Of a DNA stretch of 64,000 nucleotides, positions 1 through 8,553 are shown one piece after another. Numbering within the stretch: position 1 is the stretch's first letter; the number at the start of each line of letters is the position of its first letter. Location of the stretch: contig DAOLDL010000001.1 of the NCBI GenBank assembly GCA_035327305.1, positions 62,001 through 126,000 of the forward strand, read 5' to 3'. A model generated the notes under the pieces. The model did not search any database. It had not been told where the DNA came from and worked only from the letters and a program-made list of their open reading frames with translations. This DNA is from CALMUP01 sp035327305. GTDB taxonomy: Bacteria > Verrucomicrobiota > Kiritimatiellia > CAIVKH01. Position numbers and translations under genes: made by a program.

Positions 1-233
1 TTAGCGATCTCGAAACAAGGGGTAACAAGCTCGAGGAGTTCATATCGCAAGTCTACAGCGTTCGCGATGTGGAATATATCGTAATGTTGGTCAGACCGAA
101 TTCAGCCGAAATTACCCGTCGTTTACGCAATGCGATTAGAAATCGCGGCATTGATCTTGGCATGGAATTGTTCGGCGCCAACCAGGAAGTCATGTTCAAG
201 GACGGCATGGTGGCGGAAAAGGCCGGTAGATAG
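1..233 (+). CDS. C-terminal part of hypothetical periplasmic ExbD-like partner protein (5' truncated)
   Basis: An open frame runs in from the left edge (codons in phase from base 3) to a TAG at 231-233, giving the last 76 residues of a longer protein. The visible part holds a short alpha/beta stretch (VEYIVMLVRPNSAEITRRL) and a hydrophilic end. The next gene starts two bases after the stop and encodes a single-pass, ExbD-like membrane protein, so the two are probably co-transcribed partners. In PVC bacteria such pairs often follow a MotA/TolQ/ExbB proton-channel gene; that gene would lie outside the window. The function is not known, and the link to ExbB/ExbD systems is inference from context and topology. 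Confidence 0.6.
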   Translation, partial: SDLETRGNKLEEFISQVYSVRDVEYIVMLVRPNSAEITRRLRNAIRNRGIDLGMELFGANQEVMFKDGMVAEKAGR

Positions 234-235
234 CC

Positions 236-844
236 ATGGCAAAAAAAGGCGAATCATCTGTTTCCCTGGACTCCTTTCTGGACATCTTGACCTGTCTGCA
301 GGGCGTGCTGATGCTGATCATTATCACGACCGGAATTGACGCCGCTCAAACCAAAATCGTGGTCGCGACTCCAATCGAGTTGGCAGGCAACGAAAAACCC
401 ATATTCATCGAATGCCGGAACAATCAGTTGTTTCTGGTTCCGCATCTTGAGGCCCGTCAGGCTGTGCAGATGAAGCAGTTGGAAATTTTGCGCAATCGAC
501 GCGCCGCCGGTCAGGATTCCGTGGCCATGCTTGAAGCCGTGGGTCAATCCGATATCGACATCGGTGATTATATAATTGATTTCACCAGGTTCTTGAGCGG
601 TCAGATTGCCTTGATGCCCAAAACGGAAGCCAGGGGATATGTCATTAATTCCGCGGAGGGTGAAACAGCCAATACGTGGTTTGGCGGAATTCTGCACCGC
701 ATGGATCCTGAAAATGAACGTATCAATTTCCTTGTGCGCGACGACAGCTTTGAAATATTCAAATTGGCGCGTATCGTTGCATGGACAAAAAATGTCAAAG
801 TCACGTATTCCCTTATCTCCCGTAATGAGCCGCTGATATTTTAG
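236..844 (+). CDS. Single-pass membrane protein with ExbD/TolR-like topology
   Basis: This 202-residue protein has a short cytoplasmic N-terminus, one hydrophobic segment at about residues 14-34 (ILTCLQGVLMLIIITTG) and a long hydrophilic remainder, the layout of ExbD/TolR stator proteins. The segment before the helix (SVSLDSFLDILT) resembles the start of ExbD-like proteins, where an aspartate next to the membrane carries protons. The periplasmic part has no recognisable peptidoglycan-binding motif. It starts two bases after the preceding gene and is separated by 115 bases from fabZ, so it closes its own operon. ExbD-like is a topology-based guess, and the family is otherwise unrecognised. Confidence 0.6.
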   Translation: MAKKGESSVSLDSFLDILTCLQGVLMLIIITTGIDAAQTKIVVATPIELAGNEKPIFIECRNNQLFLVPHLEARQAVQMKQLEILRNRRAAGQDSVAMLEAVGQSDIDIGDYIIDFTRFLSGQIALMPKTEARGYVINSAEGETANTWFGGILHRMDPENERINFLVRDDSFEIFKLARIVAWTKNVKVTYSLISRNEPLIF

Positions 845-959
845 TCATTGAACGCCTTGCCGTTACCCCGTTTAAATCGTTTTTTTTCATAGCCGACACG
901 GCCATTATGGTTTAATTTTACCCCATGTTCACGGTTTTGACCTGCTTGAGGAGTGAAAA

Positions 960-1400
960 ATGACCATAATGGATATTGACGCCATTCAAAAAATACTGCC
1001 GCACCGGTATCCGATGTTGCTGGTAGATCGCATTATAGAATGCGATTACGACTCGCAACGTATTGTCGGTATTAAAAATGTATCGGCCACAGATCCGTTT
1101 CTTCAAGGCCACTTTCCCGGCTTTATGTGCGTGCCTGGTGTGTTGCAATTGGAGGCGATGGCTCAAGTGGGCGGAGTTTTGATGAGCACTATATTCAAGA
1201 TGGAAGGTAAAATTGCCTATTTCCTGTCCATTGACAAGGCCAAGTTCCGGCGGGTGGTGCGGCCGGGCGATGTAATGCGCATTGAAGTGACCTACCAGAA
1301 AGCACGTCTGAAGGTTTCCCGCATGAAGGGCGTCATAACCGTTGATGGGGAATTGGCATCTGAAGCCGAAATGATGTTTACCTACCGGGAAGAATCTTAA
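960..1400 (+). CDS. fabZ: 3-hydroxyacyl-[acyl-carrier-protein] dehydratase FabZ
   Basis: FabZ dehydrates 3-hydroxyacyl-ACP in fatty-acid elongation and competes with lipid A synthesis for 3-hydroxymyristoyl-ACP. The 146-residue length is normal for the family. The hot-dog fold motifs are clear: HRYPMLLVD at residues 15-23, and GHFPG followed by PGVLQLEAMAQ, with the catalytic histidine at about 51 and glutamate at about 65. A strong GAGGAG ribosome site at 948-953, six bases before the ATG, fixes the start. lpxA follows after four bases, the classical fabZ-lpxA pairing. It is a stand-alone FabZ, not visibly fused to LpxC as in some relatives. Confidence 0.95.
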   Translation: MTIMDIDAIQKILPHRYPMLLVDRIIECDYDSQRIVGIKNVSATDPFLQGHFPGFMCVPGVLQLEAMAQVGGVLMSTIFKMEGKIAYFLSIDKAKFRRVVRPGDVMRIEVTYQKARLKVSRMKGVITVDGELASEAEMMFTYREES

Positions 1401-1404
1401 CGTT

Positions 1405-2178
1405 ATGCCGGAAATTCATCCAACCGCATTGGTCGCTTCCGGGGCCAACCTTGCCGATGATGTCGTTGTTGGACCGTATTGCACGGTCGGCGAAGAGGTT
1501 ACAATTGATTCAGGAACACGTTTGGTCAGTCATGTTGTAGTGGACGGCTTCACCTTCATTGGAAAGCAATGCACCATTTACCCTTTTGCCGCCATTGGCT
1601 TGAAAACACAGGATCTGAAATTCAAAGGCGGTCGTCCCGGCGTGAAAATTGGTAGCAACAACACCTTGCGCGAATACGTCACCATTAATGCCGCGACTTA
1701 TGACGGCGATTTTACAACATTGGGCGATCACGGGCATATCATGGCGTATGTGCACATTGCGCATGATTGTCATGTCGGCAATCGTGTTATCATGGCCAAT
1801 GCGGCAACACTCGCCGGCCACATCGTCGTTGAAGATCAATGCATCATTGGCGGCCTGACCGGTGTTCATCAGTTTATCAAGCTGGGGCGGTTGAGTATTA
1901 TTGGCGGATGCTCCAAAGTCGTTAAGGACGTTCCTCCTTTCATGATGGCGGATGGTAATCCTTTAAGTGTTCATACGATCAACAAGCTCGGCCTTGAAAG
2001 GGCGGGTATTTCACCGGAAACCCAATCCGCTATGCGTGATGCCTACAAAATCATTTACCGCGAAAATCTTACCACGGAAAAAGCGCTGGCTAAAATCCAA
2101 AGTACACTTCCCGACTCACCGGAAATACGCCACTTAATCAATTTCATACAAGCATCCGAGCGAGGTATCACCCGGTGA
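1405..2178 (+). CDS. lpxA: UDP-N-acetylglucosamine O-acyltransferase LpxA
   Basis: LpxA carries out the first step of lipid A synthesis, moving a 3-hydroxyacyl chain from ACP to UDP-GlcNAc. The 257-residue protein has the left-handed hexapeptide repeat pattern from residue 1 (IHPTALV, VVVGPYCTVG) and the diagnostic HIAHDCHVGN block at about 117-126; the His of AHDC (about 120) matches the catalytic base. The C-terminal helical region (from about 195) is intact. It lies four bases after fabZ, and its TGA overlaps the GTG start of gspD, so translation of the secretin gene is probably coupled to lipid A synthesis genes. Confidence 0.96.
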   Translation: MPEIHPTALVASGANLADDVVVGPYCTVGEEVTIDSGTRLVSHVVVDGFTFIGKQCTIYPFAAIGLKTQDLKFKGGRPGVKIGSNNTLREYVTINAATYDGDFTTLGDHGHIMAYVHIAHDCHVGNRVIMANAATLAGHIVVEDQCIIGGLTGVHQFIKLGRLSIIGGCSKVVKDVPPFMMADGNPLSVHTINKLGLERAGISPETQSAMRDAYKIIYRENLTTEKALAKIQSTLPDSPEIRHLINFIQASERGITR

Positions 2179-4100
2179 GGAAATTCCATCAGGTGATTTG
2201 CATCTGGCTAGCCTTGCTCCTTGGCCTGCCGACTTTCACCCTGAATTCACGGTTGCATGCCGCCATAACCACGCCGGCGGAGCAAATGGTGAATTTCAGC
2301 TTCGATCAAGCTGATCTGCGCCTGATCGTTAAAATTGTCGGCGAATTGACCGGGCGACGTTTTGTGCTGGATGACCGAATCAAAGGCGTAATCACCGTCA
2401 TAACGCCGCAAAGCATTCCTCTTGATGATGTTTACCCGCTGTTGGTCTCTCTTCTGGAAACTTCCGGCTATACCGTAATGGAGCGCCCGGAGGGCATCCA
2501 CGTTATTCCTCTACCTGACGGGGCAACGTCCGTGGGGCGAATCGTCCTGGACGACGAAAGCGCCGAAGGATTGATCACCAAAGTCTTTCGTATATCCCAT
2601 ATCAGCGCCGTCGATCTGGCCAAACTGCTTGAACCTCTTGTGCGTGGCGGAAAGGCTGGCGCGGTTGCCGCATTTGGCGCAACCAACCATCTGCTGATCA
2701 CAGATACCGCGGATGCGGTCCGACAGTTCGAAAAGTTGATACGGGACATGGATATCCCCGGCGCCTCCAAAACCGTCGAAGTCATCCGGCTCAAACATGC
2801 AAATGCCGATGACATATCGAGGCAGTTGATTGCCGCAATGCGGGGATCGGAAACCTCCGGTGACCATGTCAGTCGTCATTTGCAGAGAGTAGGGGGCGGC
2901 ATGGGCACATTGCCTTCCGACATGATTATCGTACCCGTCCCCAACGCCAACAGCGTGGTTGTAGTCGGAACGCCCATGCAATTGGGACAAGTGCGCGAAA
3001 TCATACGTTTGATCGATATCGAAACACCGGTGGAATTCGGGCGGTTGAATGCCATCTTCCTGAAGTACATCAATGCTGAAGAAGCCGCCGCGACATTAAA
3101 TGCCCTGATGGCAAAAACCACGGCCCGGGACCAGGTAACCCGGATTGCCATCGAACACAACAATGCAAACAATGCGCTGATTATCGATGCCGCGCCCCAG
3201 GATTTTGATGTGGTCCGCAAACTTGTCGAGGACCTTGACCGTAGTCCGAAACAGGTCATGATCGAGGTCGTCATTGCCGAAGTAAGCATGGGCAAGGGGC
3301 TGGACTTTGGCGTTGAGTGGTCAACCGTCGACACCCCGCGTGAAGGTAGCACAACATTTATCGGAAGAAGCCGTCCTGCAGAAGAAGATGCGGTTTCGAG
3401 TTTTTTAACCGATGGTTTATTCCCGCAAGGAATTTCGATCGGTGTGGCGCGCGGCACGTACGTGGATGCGGCGGGCCGTGTATTGCCCCGCATACCATTT
3501 ATTCTTCAGGCGCTGGCGCAGGATCGCGACGTAAAAATTCTTTCGACAATTCCTTTGATGGCGCAGAACAATCAAGAGGCCAGTTTCAGCGTTGTCGACA
3601 ACATACCCATTCTTAGTTCACGCATCGAGGGAACCGGGGATAACCGGGATGTTATCCAGAACATCGAACGAATCGATGTGGGAACCAAGTTGAAATTGAC
3701 GCCGCATATCAATGTAGATGACGAAGTTAAATTGATTCTTAACCCAAGCATCGAGGCCGTAATTGAATCAAGAACGGAATTCGCGCCGGTAATCGCCAAG
3801 CGCGAGGTTATAACCACTGTGACGATTCCTGATCGCTCGACCGTCGTAATCAGTGGCTTGATTCGGGAAGATACCGTGAAGGAAGTGCGTAAAATTCCCC
3901 TGTTGGGCGATATTCCATTGATTGGCTGGTTATTCCGTTCACATCGCGACCGCGTACAGAGGACAAACTTGATGATTCTTGTAACACCGCATATCATCAG
4001 GGATATGCGCGATGCGCAAGCGGTAAAAGATGCGCTGGAAAACCGCTCGTCGCTGTCGGTGACATCGTCACTGCCTTCAACGATCACATCAGGTCCATGA
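2175..4100 (+). CDS. gspD: Type II secretion/type IV pilus secretin GspD
   Basis: GspD forms the outer-membrane pore of type II secretion. The 641-residue protein has a signal peptide (hydrophobic segment at about residues 9-22), an N0 domain (VNFSFDQADLRLIVKIVGEL, about 39-58), N1-N3 repeats to about residue 370 and a C-terminal secretin barrel domain. The barrel region has the typical VISGLIRED and IPLLGDIPLIGWLFRS motifs near residues 555-600. The GTG start overlaps the lpxA stop (GTGA) and the end overlaps gspE (ATGA). No gspC or pseudopilin gene is seen nearby. Only D, E and F are together, so the remaining components must be elsewhere. Confidence 0.93.
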   Translation: MRKFHQVICIWLALLLGLPTFTLNSRLHAAITTPAEQMVNFSFDQADLRLIVKIVGELTGRRFVLDDRIKGVITVITPQSIPLDDVYPLLVSLLETSGYTVMERPEGIHVIPLPDGATSVGRIVLDDESAEGLITKVFRISHISAVDLAKLLEPLVRGGKAGAVAAFGATNHLLITDTADAVRQFEKLIRDMDIPGASKTVEVIRLKHANADDISRQLIAAMRGSETSGDHVSRHLQRVGGGMGTLPSDMIIVPVPNANSVVVVGTPMQLGQVREIIRLIDIETPVEFGRLNAIFLKYINAEEAAATLNALMAKTTARDQVTRIAIEHNNANNALIIDAAPQDFDVVRKLVEDLDRSPKQVMIEVVIAEVSMGKGLDFGVEWSTVDTPREGSTTFIGRSRPAEEDAVSSFLTDGLFPQGISIGVARGTYVDAAGRVLPRIPFILQALAQDRDVKILSTIPLMAQNNQEASFSVVDNIPILSSRIEGTGDNRDVIQNIERIDVGTKLKLTPHINVDDEVKLILNPSIEAVIESRTEFAPVIAKREVITTVTIPDRSTVVISGLIREDTVKEVRKIPLLGDIPLIGWLFRSHRDRVQRTNLMILVTPHIIRDMRDAQAVKDALENRSSLSVTSSLPSTITSGP

Positions 4101-5812
4101 ACATGAAAATCGGGGAAATCCTGGTACGTTCCGGGAAGATCACCACACAAATGCTTGATGACGCCCTGGCGCGTCAGGCAAGTGAGCCAGCGCGAAGAAA
4201 GCTGGGAGAAATCCTGGTTCAGGATGGCGCGGTGACCGCAATGGACGTGCTTCATGCCTTGGCCGGCCAATACCATCTGGAGGTGTTGGATTCAGTGGAA
4301 GCAAGCATGGTGGAGCCGGCGCTTACCGAAAAAATTCCGGTGGACTGGGCCCGTCAGCATTCCATACTGCCGATTCGTGTCGGCGTCGATGTCGCGGTGA
4401 TCATGGCGGAACCTTCCGGTTTATCCAAGCTGGATGAAGTTGCGTTATTGCTTGGATGTGAAGTGACCGGCATGTTGGCTCCGGAATATGAAATCAAGCG
4501 CGCGATCGACAAGGCATATTTTGAGCGGAAAAGTCCGATTTCCATAAAAACGAATGAAGCATCACTCCGGCCTGAAGGCGCTGTGCTTGCCCAGGAAAAC
4601 AGCCGGACGGATGATTTGCTTCGTGTATCCGATTCCGCGCCAGTCACCCAACTGGTAAATTCAATTATTTTGGAAGCCGTCCGGAAAAAAGCTTCAGATA
4701 TTCACCTTGAGCCTTATGAGAATCATCTTCGTATCCGGTATCGGATCGACGGATTCCTGTATGAACAACCTTCGCCACCCAAGGATCTGGAACGGGCATT
4801 GATTTCCAGATTGAAAGTGATGAGCAAACTGGATATCGCCGAGAAAAGGCTTCCCCAGGACGGCATGGCCCGGGTTAGGGCCGGTGAAAGGGAAATCGAT
4901 ATCCGCGTTTCCACCGTGCCGGTGGCCGAAGGTGAGCGGGTGGTATTACGACTTCTTAATCAAGCTTCAAGCCTTCTCCCCCTGGCTGATTTGGGTATCC
5001 CGGAATGGATGATCGGGAAATTCAAGGAAGCAATGGCCATGCCCAACGGTATGATTCTGGTCACCGGTCCAACCGGAAGCGGGAAAACCACAACACTGTA
5101 TGCGGCATTAAAAGAACTGGATACCGCGCACCGTAATGTCATGACCATAGAGGATCCCATCGAGTATCAGATTCCAGATATCGGCCAGATACAGGTAAAA
5201 CCAAAAATCGGGCTTACTTTTGCTTCCGGGTTGCGGCACATACTGCGTCAGGATCCGGATATTGTGTTGGTTGGCGAAATTCGTGATCAGGAAACGGCGG
5301 AAATTGCCGTGCGTGCCGCGCTAACCGGACATCTGGTATTCAGCACGTTGCATACCAATGATGCGGTATCTGCCATGGTTCGACTTGTCGATATGGGAAT
5401 TCAACCATACCTGCTTGCCTCATCCGTTCGCGCCATTTTAGCCCAGCGGTTGGTTCGACGGCTGTGTCCAAAATGCAGTGTTCGGTATACCGTCGATGAT
5501 TCATGGAAAGGCGAATTGCCGGGTTTCATCTTTGATCGAATTCATGGAAAATCCTGTTATGCGGCTAAAGGATGCGCACATTGCATGCAGGGTTATTCCG
5601 GACGGATCGGACTTTATGAAATGTTCAGCATCGGCCCGGAAGAGCAGGAATATATTCGCAAGCATCATCAGTTGAATTCACTCAAGGAACTTGCCGCCCG
5701 TCAAAACTCGGGAATGTGGCGGGATGCCTGTGATAAAATCATCTCCGGTGCGACCAGCATTGAAGAGGCGCTTCGGGTCATTGAACCGGAGAATCAGGTC
5801 CGGACTACATGA
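4097..5812 (+). CDS. gspE: Type II secretion/type IV pilus assembly ATPase GspE
   Basis: This is the cytoplasmic hexameric ATPase that powers pseudopilus assembly. The 571-residue protein has an N-terminal MshEN-type region (about 1-150) and a linker, then the ATPase core: the SDIHLEP motif, a Walker A GPTGSGKTTT at about 323-332, the Asp and His boxes (DPDIVLVGEIRD, HLVFSTLHTNDA), and a four-cysteine zinc site made of CPKC (about 456-459) and CAHC (about 492-495). It overlaps gspD and gspF by four bases at each end, indicating a tightly coupled operon. It could serve either type II secretion or type IV pili (PilB-like); the adjacent secretin does not settle this. Confidence 0.93.
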   Translation: MNMKIGEILVRSGKITTQMLDDALARQASEPARRKLGEILVQDGAVTAMDVLHALAGQYHLEVLDSVEASMVEPALTEKIPVDWARQHSILPIRVGVDVAVIMAEPSGLSKLDEVALLLGCEVTGMLAPEYEIKRAIDKAYFERKSPISIKTNEASLRPEGAVLAQENSRTDDLLRVSDSAPVTQLVNSIILEAVRKKASDIHLEPYENHLRIRYRIDGFLYEQPSPPKDLERALISRLKVMSKLDIAEKRLPQDGMARVRAGEREIDIRVSTVPVAEGERVVLRLLNQASSLLPLADLGIPEWMIGKFKEAMAMPNGMILVTGPTGSGKTTTLYAALKELDTAHRNVMTIEDPIEYQIPDIGQIQVKPKIGLTFASGLRHILRQDPDIVLVGEIRDQETAEIAVRAALTGHLVFSTLHTNDAVSAMVRLVDMGIQPYLLASSVRAILAQRLVRRLCPKCSVRYTVDDSWKGELPGFIFDRIHGKSCYAAKGCAHCMQGYSGRIGLYEMFSIGPEEQEYIRKHHQLNSLKELAARQNSGMWRDACDKIISGATSIEEALRVIEPENQVRTT

Positions 5813-7038
5813 AAACATTCTTATATCGCGGCTTCCGGCGCGATGGTGTCCGATGCAAGGGGGCAATCGAAGCCCATGATATCAAGGATGCTCGCGAAAA
5901 ACTCTCTCAAGCCGGGATTTTGCCTGAACATCTTGAATCGGCGGTCGACGGGCCGAAAAGTACATCCCGATTCGCCAGCCGCGCTTCGTCCCTGAATCGG
6001 CTTCAGGCACGAACCGAGTTTTACCGTGCGTTGTCCGCACTTCTGAAAGCCGGACTTCCCATGGCCGGCGCTTTTGAGGTCATGATTGATCAGCCGGGGG
6101 GCGGCTCTTCCCATCATGAGATTCGCGACATTGCCGGCATCCGGGATCGTATCAGGGACGGCGCCGGACTTGCCCAGGCCATGGTGGATGCCAACATTAC
6201 CACAAGCGCTTATGAGTCCGCCGTGCTGGAAACCGGGGAAAAGACCGGAAAGATGTATGAAACACTGACACAGTTGGCGGATTACCTTGATGATGTCGGC
6301 AAGCTTCGCGGCTCGATTATCAATGCCTGCATATATCCCGCCATCATAATTGCATTGGCGGTTGTCATTGGCGCCGGCATTATGGGAATTCTGGTTCCGC
6401 AAATGGCCGAATTATTTTCCGAATCTGGGATGGAGTTACCCTGGATAACCAGAATCGTTGTCGGTATCGGTCATGTGTTCCTTCCACTGCTGTTGCCGAT
6501 ACTTTTTTTGGTGATTATCCTGGCTTTGCTTTTATTCCGCCGTGTGCGCGCAAATACTGAAAAACGTATAACTTTGGAACGTTTACTTGCCCGGTTGCCT
6601 TTTTTACGGGGCGGTTTCAATTACTTGGTTGCCGCACGTTTTTCACGCACCTGTGCGATGCTGTTGCGAGCCGGATTGCCGTTAATTGATGCGATGACCT
6701 TGTCCGGACGGGCTACTGGTAGTTTGTGGCTGGCGCATATATTGCGTGATAAAGCGGATGCGGTGAGGCACGGTCAAGCTTTCAGTCAGGCGATTGCGGA
6801 AGTGCCTGTACTTGGCACGATGTTGTCGTCATGGATCCGCGCCGGCGAGGCATCCGGGGATTTGGCGGGTCTTTTGCAACATGCCGCCGAACGCAACCAA
6901 TTGTTATGGAATGACCACATAAAGCGATTATCCGCCATTATCGAGCCGGCATTGATTGTACTGGTTGCCGTACTGGTCCTGATCGTTGCCTTGGCGATTA
7001 TCCTGCCGATCTTGTCCTTGAATCAGCAGGTGATGTAA
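5809..7038 (+). CDS. gspF: Type II secretion/type IV pilus inner-membrane platform protein GspF
   Basis: GspF/PilC is the polytopic inner-membrane platform linking the ATPase to the growing pseudopilus. The 409-residue protein has two T2SSF domains (about 65-190 and 265-390) with the repeated motif pattern FYRALSALLKAGLPM and FSRTCAMLLRAGLPLIDAM, each followed by helices. Hydrophobic segments lie at about 167-190, 215-245 and 378-400. It starts by an ATGA overlap with gspE and ends eight bases before the convergent phoU stop codon, so it is the last gene of the fabZ-lpxA-gspDEF run. Confidence 0.93.
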   Translation: MKTFLYRGFRRDGVRCKGAIEAHDIKDAREKLSQAGILPEHLESAVDGPKSTSRFASRASSLNRLQARTEFYRALSALLKAGLPMAGAFEVMIDQPGGGSSHHEIRDIAGIRDRIRDGAGLAQAMVDANITTSAYESAVLETGEKTGKMYETLTQLADYLDDVGKLRGSIINACIYPAIIIALAVVIGAGIMGILVPQMAELFSESGMELPWITRIVVGIGHVFLPLLLPILFLVIILALLLFRRVRANTEKRITLERLLARLPFLRGGFNYLVAARFSRTCAMLLRAGLPLIDAMTLSGRATGSLWLAHILRDKADAVRHGQAFSQAIAEVPVLGTMLSSWIRAGEASGDLAGLLQHAAERNQLLWNDHIKRLSAIIEPALIVLVAVLVLIVALAIILPILSLNQQVM

Positions 7039-7046
7039 TTCACCGG

Positions 7047-7742
7047 TCAGGAAATGTTTTCCGCGGCCATTTTTTCCCGGATTTTGCGTTTGCGGTGACG
7101 AACGATTTCACCTTCAACCATGTAGATGGTGTCTTTGGCAATATTGGTGGCATGATCGGCTATTCGCTCCAGTGACCTCGCCACGGAAAGAATGTTCATC
7201 AATGGTTCGGTATGCTCCGGATGCTGGCGGATTTCCATTTCCACTTTTTGAAATGCCTCCGCCATCATTTTGTCAATTTCATCATCCTCGGCCAACCATA
7301 GTTTCCGCGCGAGGTCGGCATCGCGGTTGATCATGGCATCCAGGCTTCTCGCCACCATTTTTTCACAACGATCGCACATGGCGCCGAGGTCAAAAGTCGT
7401 ATGTGGTTTGGGTTTGGTCACCATCTGGATGGCTCTTTCCGCCATGGAGACGGCGAGATCGCCAATGCGCTCCAGATCGCGGTTGATTTTCAGCATGGCC
7501 ACGATGTATCGAAGGTCATGCGCCACAGGTTGGTGCAGGGCAAGGATTTTAAGGCACTCCTCCTCGACGTCGACTTCCGCAATATCAATCAAGTGATCGG
7601 TTTCAATAGTGCGATAAGCCAACGCCTGGTCGCGTTCCGTGACCGCCCGAACGGCGTTCCGAACATTTTCCTCCACATGGGCGGCAAGGGATAACACCAT
7701 TTTCTTCAGTTTGTCGGTTTCACGCATTAGATGAATGGCCAT
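7047..7742 (-). CDS. phoU: Phosphate signalling protein PhoU
   Basis: PhoU links the PstSCAB transporter to the PhoR kinase and damps Pho regulon activity when phosphate is plentiful. The 231-residue all-helical protein carries the two PhoU repeats. The metal-binding E/D-rich signatures are visible around ALAYRTIETDHLIDIAEVDVE (residues about 40-60), then IGDLAVSMAERA and IADHATNIAKDTIYM at the ends of the repeats. An AAAGGAGC ribosome site six bases before the ATG supports the start. It is the most distal gene of the pst operon, 18 bases after pstB. Confidence 0.95.
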   Translation of the reverse strand: MAIHLMRETDKLKKMVLSLAAHVEENVRNAVRAVTERDQALAYRTIETDHLIDIAEVDVEEECLKILALHQPVAHDLRYIVAMLKINRDLERIGDLAVSMAERAIQMVTKPKPHTTFDLGAMCDRCEKMVARSLDAMINRDADLARKLWLAEDDEIDKMMAEAFQKVEMEIRQHPEHTEPLMNILSVARSLERIADHATNIAKDTIYMVEGEIVRHRKRKIREKMAAENIS

Positions 7743-7760
7743 GCTTTTGCTCCTTTGGAA

Positions 7761-8540
7761 TTATCCGAATCGACCGGTTATATAATCCTCGGTTTGTTTG
7801 ACACCGGGGTTGGTGAAAAGTTTTTGCGTCAAATCCATCTCAATGAGTTTTCCCATGTAGAAAAACGCCGTCAAATCTGATACACGCGCCGCTTGCTGCA
7901 TGTTATGCGTAACAATTATAATGGTATAATCCTGCTTAAGTTCGGCTATAAGGTCCTCCACGCGCGACGTTGCCAGAGGGTCCAACGCCGAACATGGTTC
8001 GTCCATCAAAATAACATCGGGATTTACCGCAATGCAACGGGCAATGCACAGCCGTTGCATTTGTCCGCCGGATAGTTGCAGTGCCGAGTGATTCAGGCGG
8101 TCTTTTACCTCTTCCCACAACGCGGCTTTCCGCAAGCAACGCTCCACTGTGTCGTCCAGAATGGATTTGTTGTTAACGCCGGCAATTCGCAAACCGTAAA
8201 TAACATTTTCATAGATGGATTTTGGAAAGGGGTTGGACTTTTGAAACACCATGCCGACCCGGCGCCTAAGGGCAATAACATCAATATCGTTCGAGTTCAG
8301 CTCCTGCCCGTCAAGCAAAAGACTGCCTTCTGCACGCACACCGTCAATCAAATCATTCATGCGATTGATGCAACGCAAAAAAGTCGATTTTCCACAGCCT
8401 GAAGGCCCGATAAAAGCCGTGACCTGCCGCCGGGGAATATCCATCGAAATGTCATGAAGAGCGTGATTGGTTCCGTAATAGAAATTCCAATCAATAGCTT
8501 TCAGGGTTGTTTCAGGCTTTTCGTTTACTTGATCGATCAT
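7761..8540 (-). CDS. pstB: Phosphate ABC transporter ATP-binding protein PstB
   Basis: PstB is the ATPase of the high-affinity phosphate importer. It has Walker A GPSGCGKST at about residues 45-53, the ABC signature LSGGQMQRLCIAR and Walker B VILMDEPCSALD, followed by the switch histidine in IIVTHNMQQAARVSD. I place the start at 8540 (259 residues), which has a GAGG site just upstream (8546-8549). A frame-compatible ATG at 8573 would overlap pstA by 20 bases and has no clear ribosome site. The gene lies between pstA and phoU in the usual pstS-C-A-B-phoU order. Confidence 0.95.
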   Translation of the reverse strand: MIDQVNEKPETTLKAIDWNFYYGTNHALHDISMDIPRRQVTAFIGPSGCGKSTFLRCINRMNDLIDGVRAEGSLLLDGQELNSNDIDVIALRRRVGMVFQKSNPFPKSIYENVIYGLRIAGVNNKSILDDTVERCLRKAALWEEVKDRLNHSALQLSGGQMQRLCIARCIAVNPDVILMDEPCSALDPLATSRVEDLIAELKQDYTIIIVTHNMQQAARVSDLTAFFYMGKLIEMDLTQKLFTNPGVKQTEDYITGRFG

Positions 8541-8553
8541 AAGGACCTCGGAT

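Noticed and set aside
845..959. Possible terminator with eight T after the ExbD-like gene
   Set aside because: The T run at about 878-885 has only a four-base stem before it (AACG/CGTT), too weak to call.
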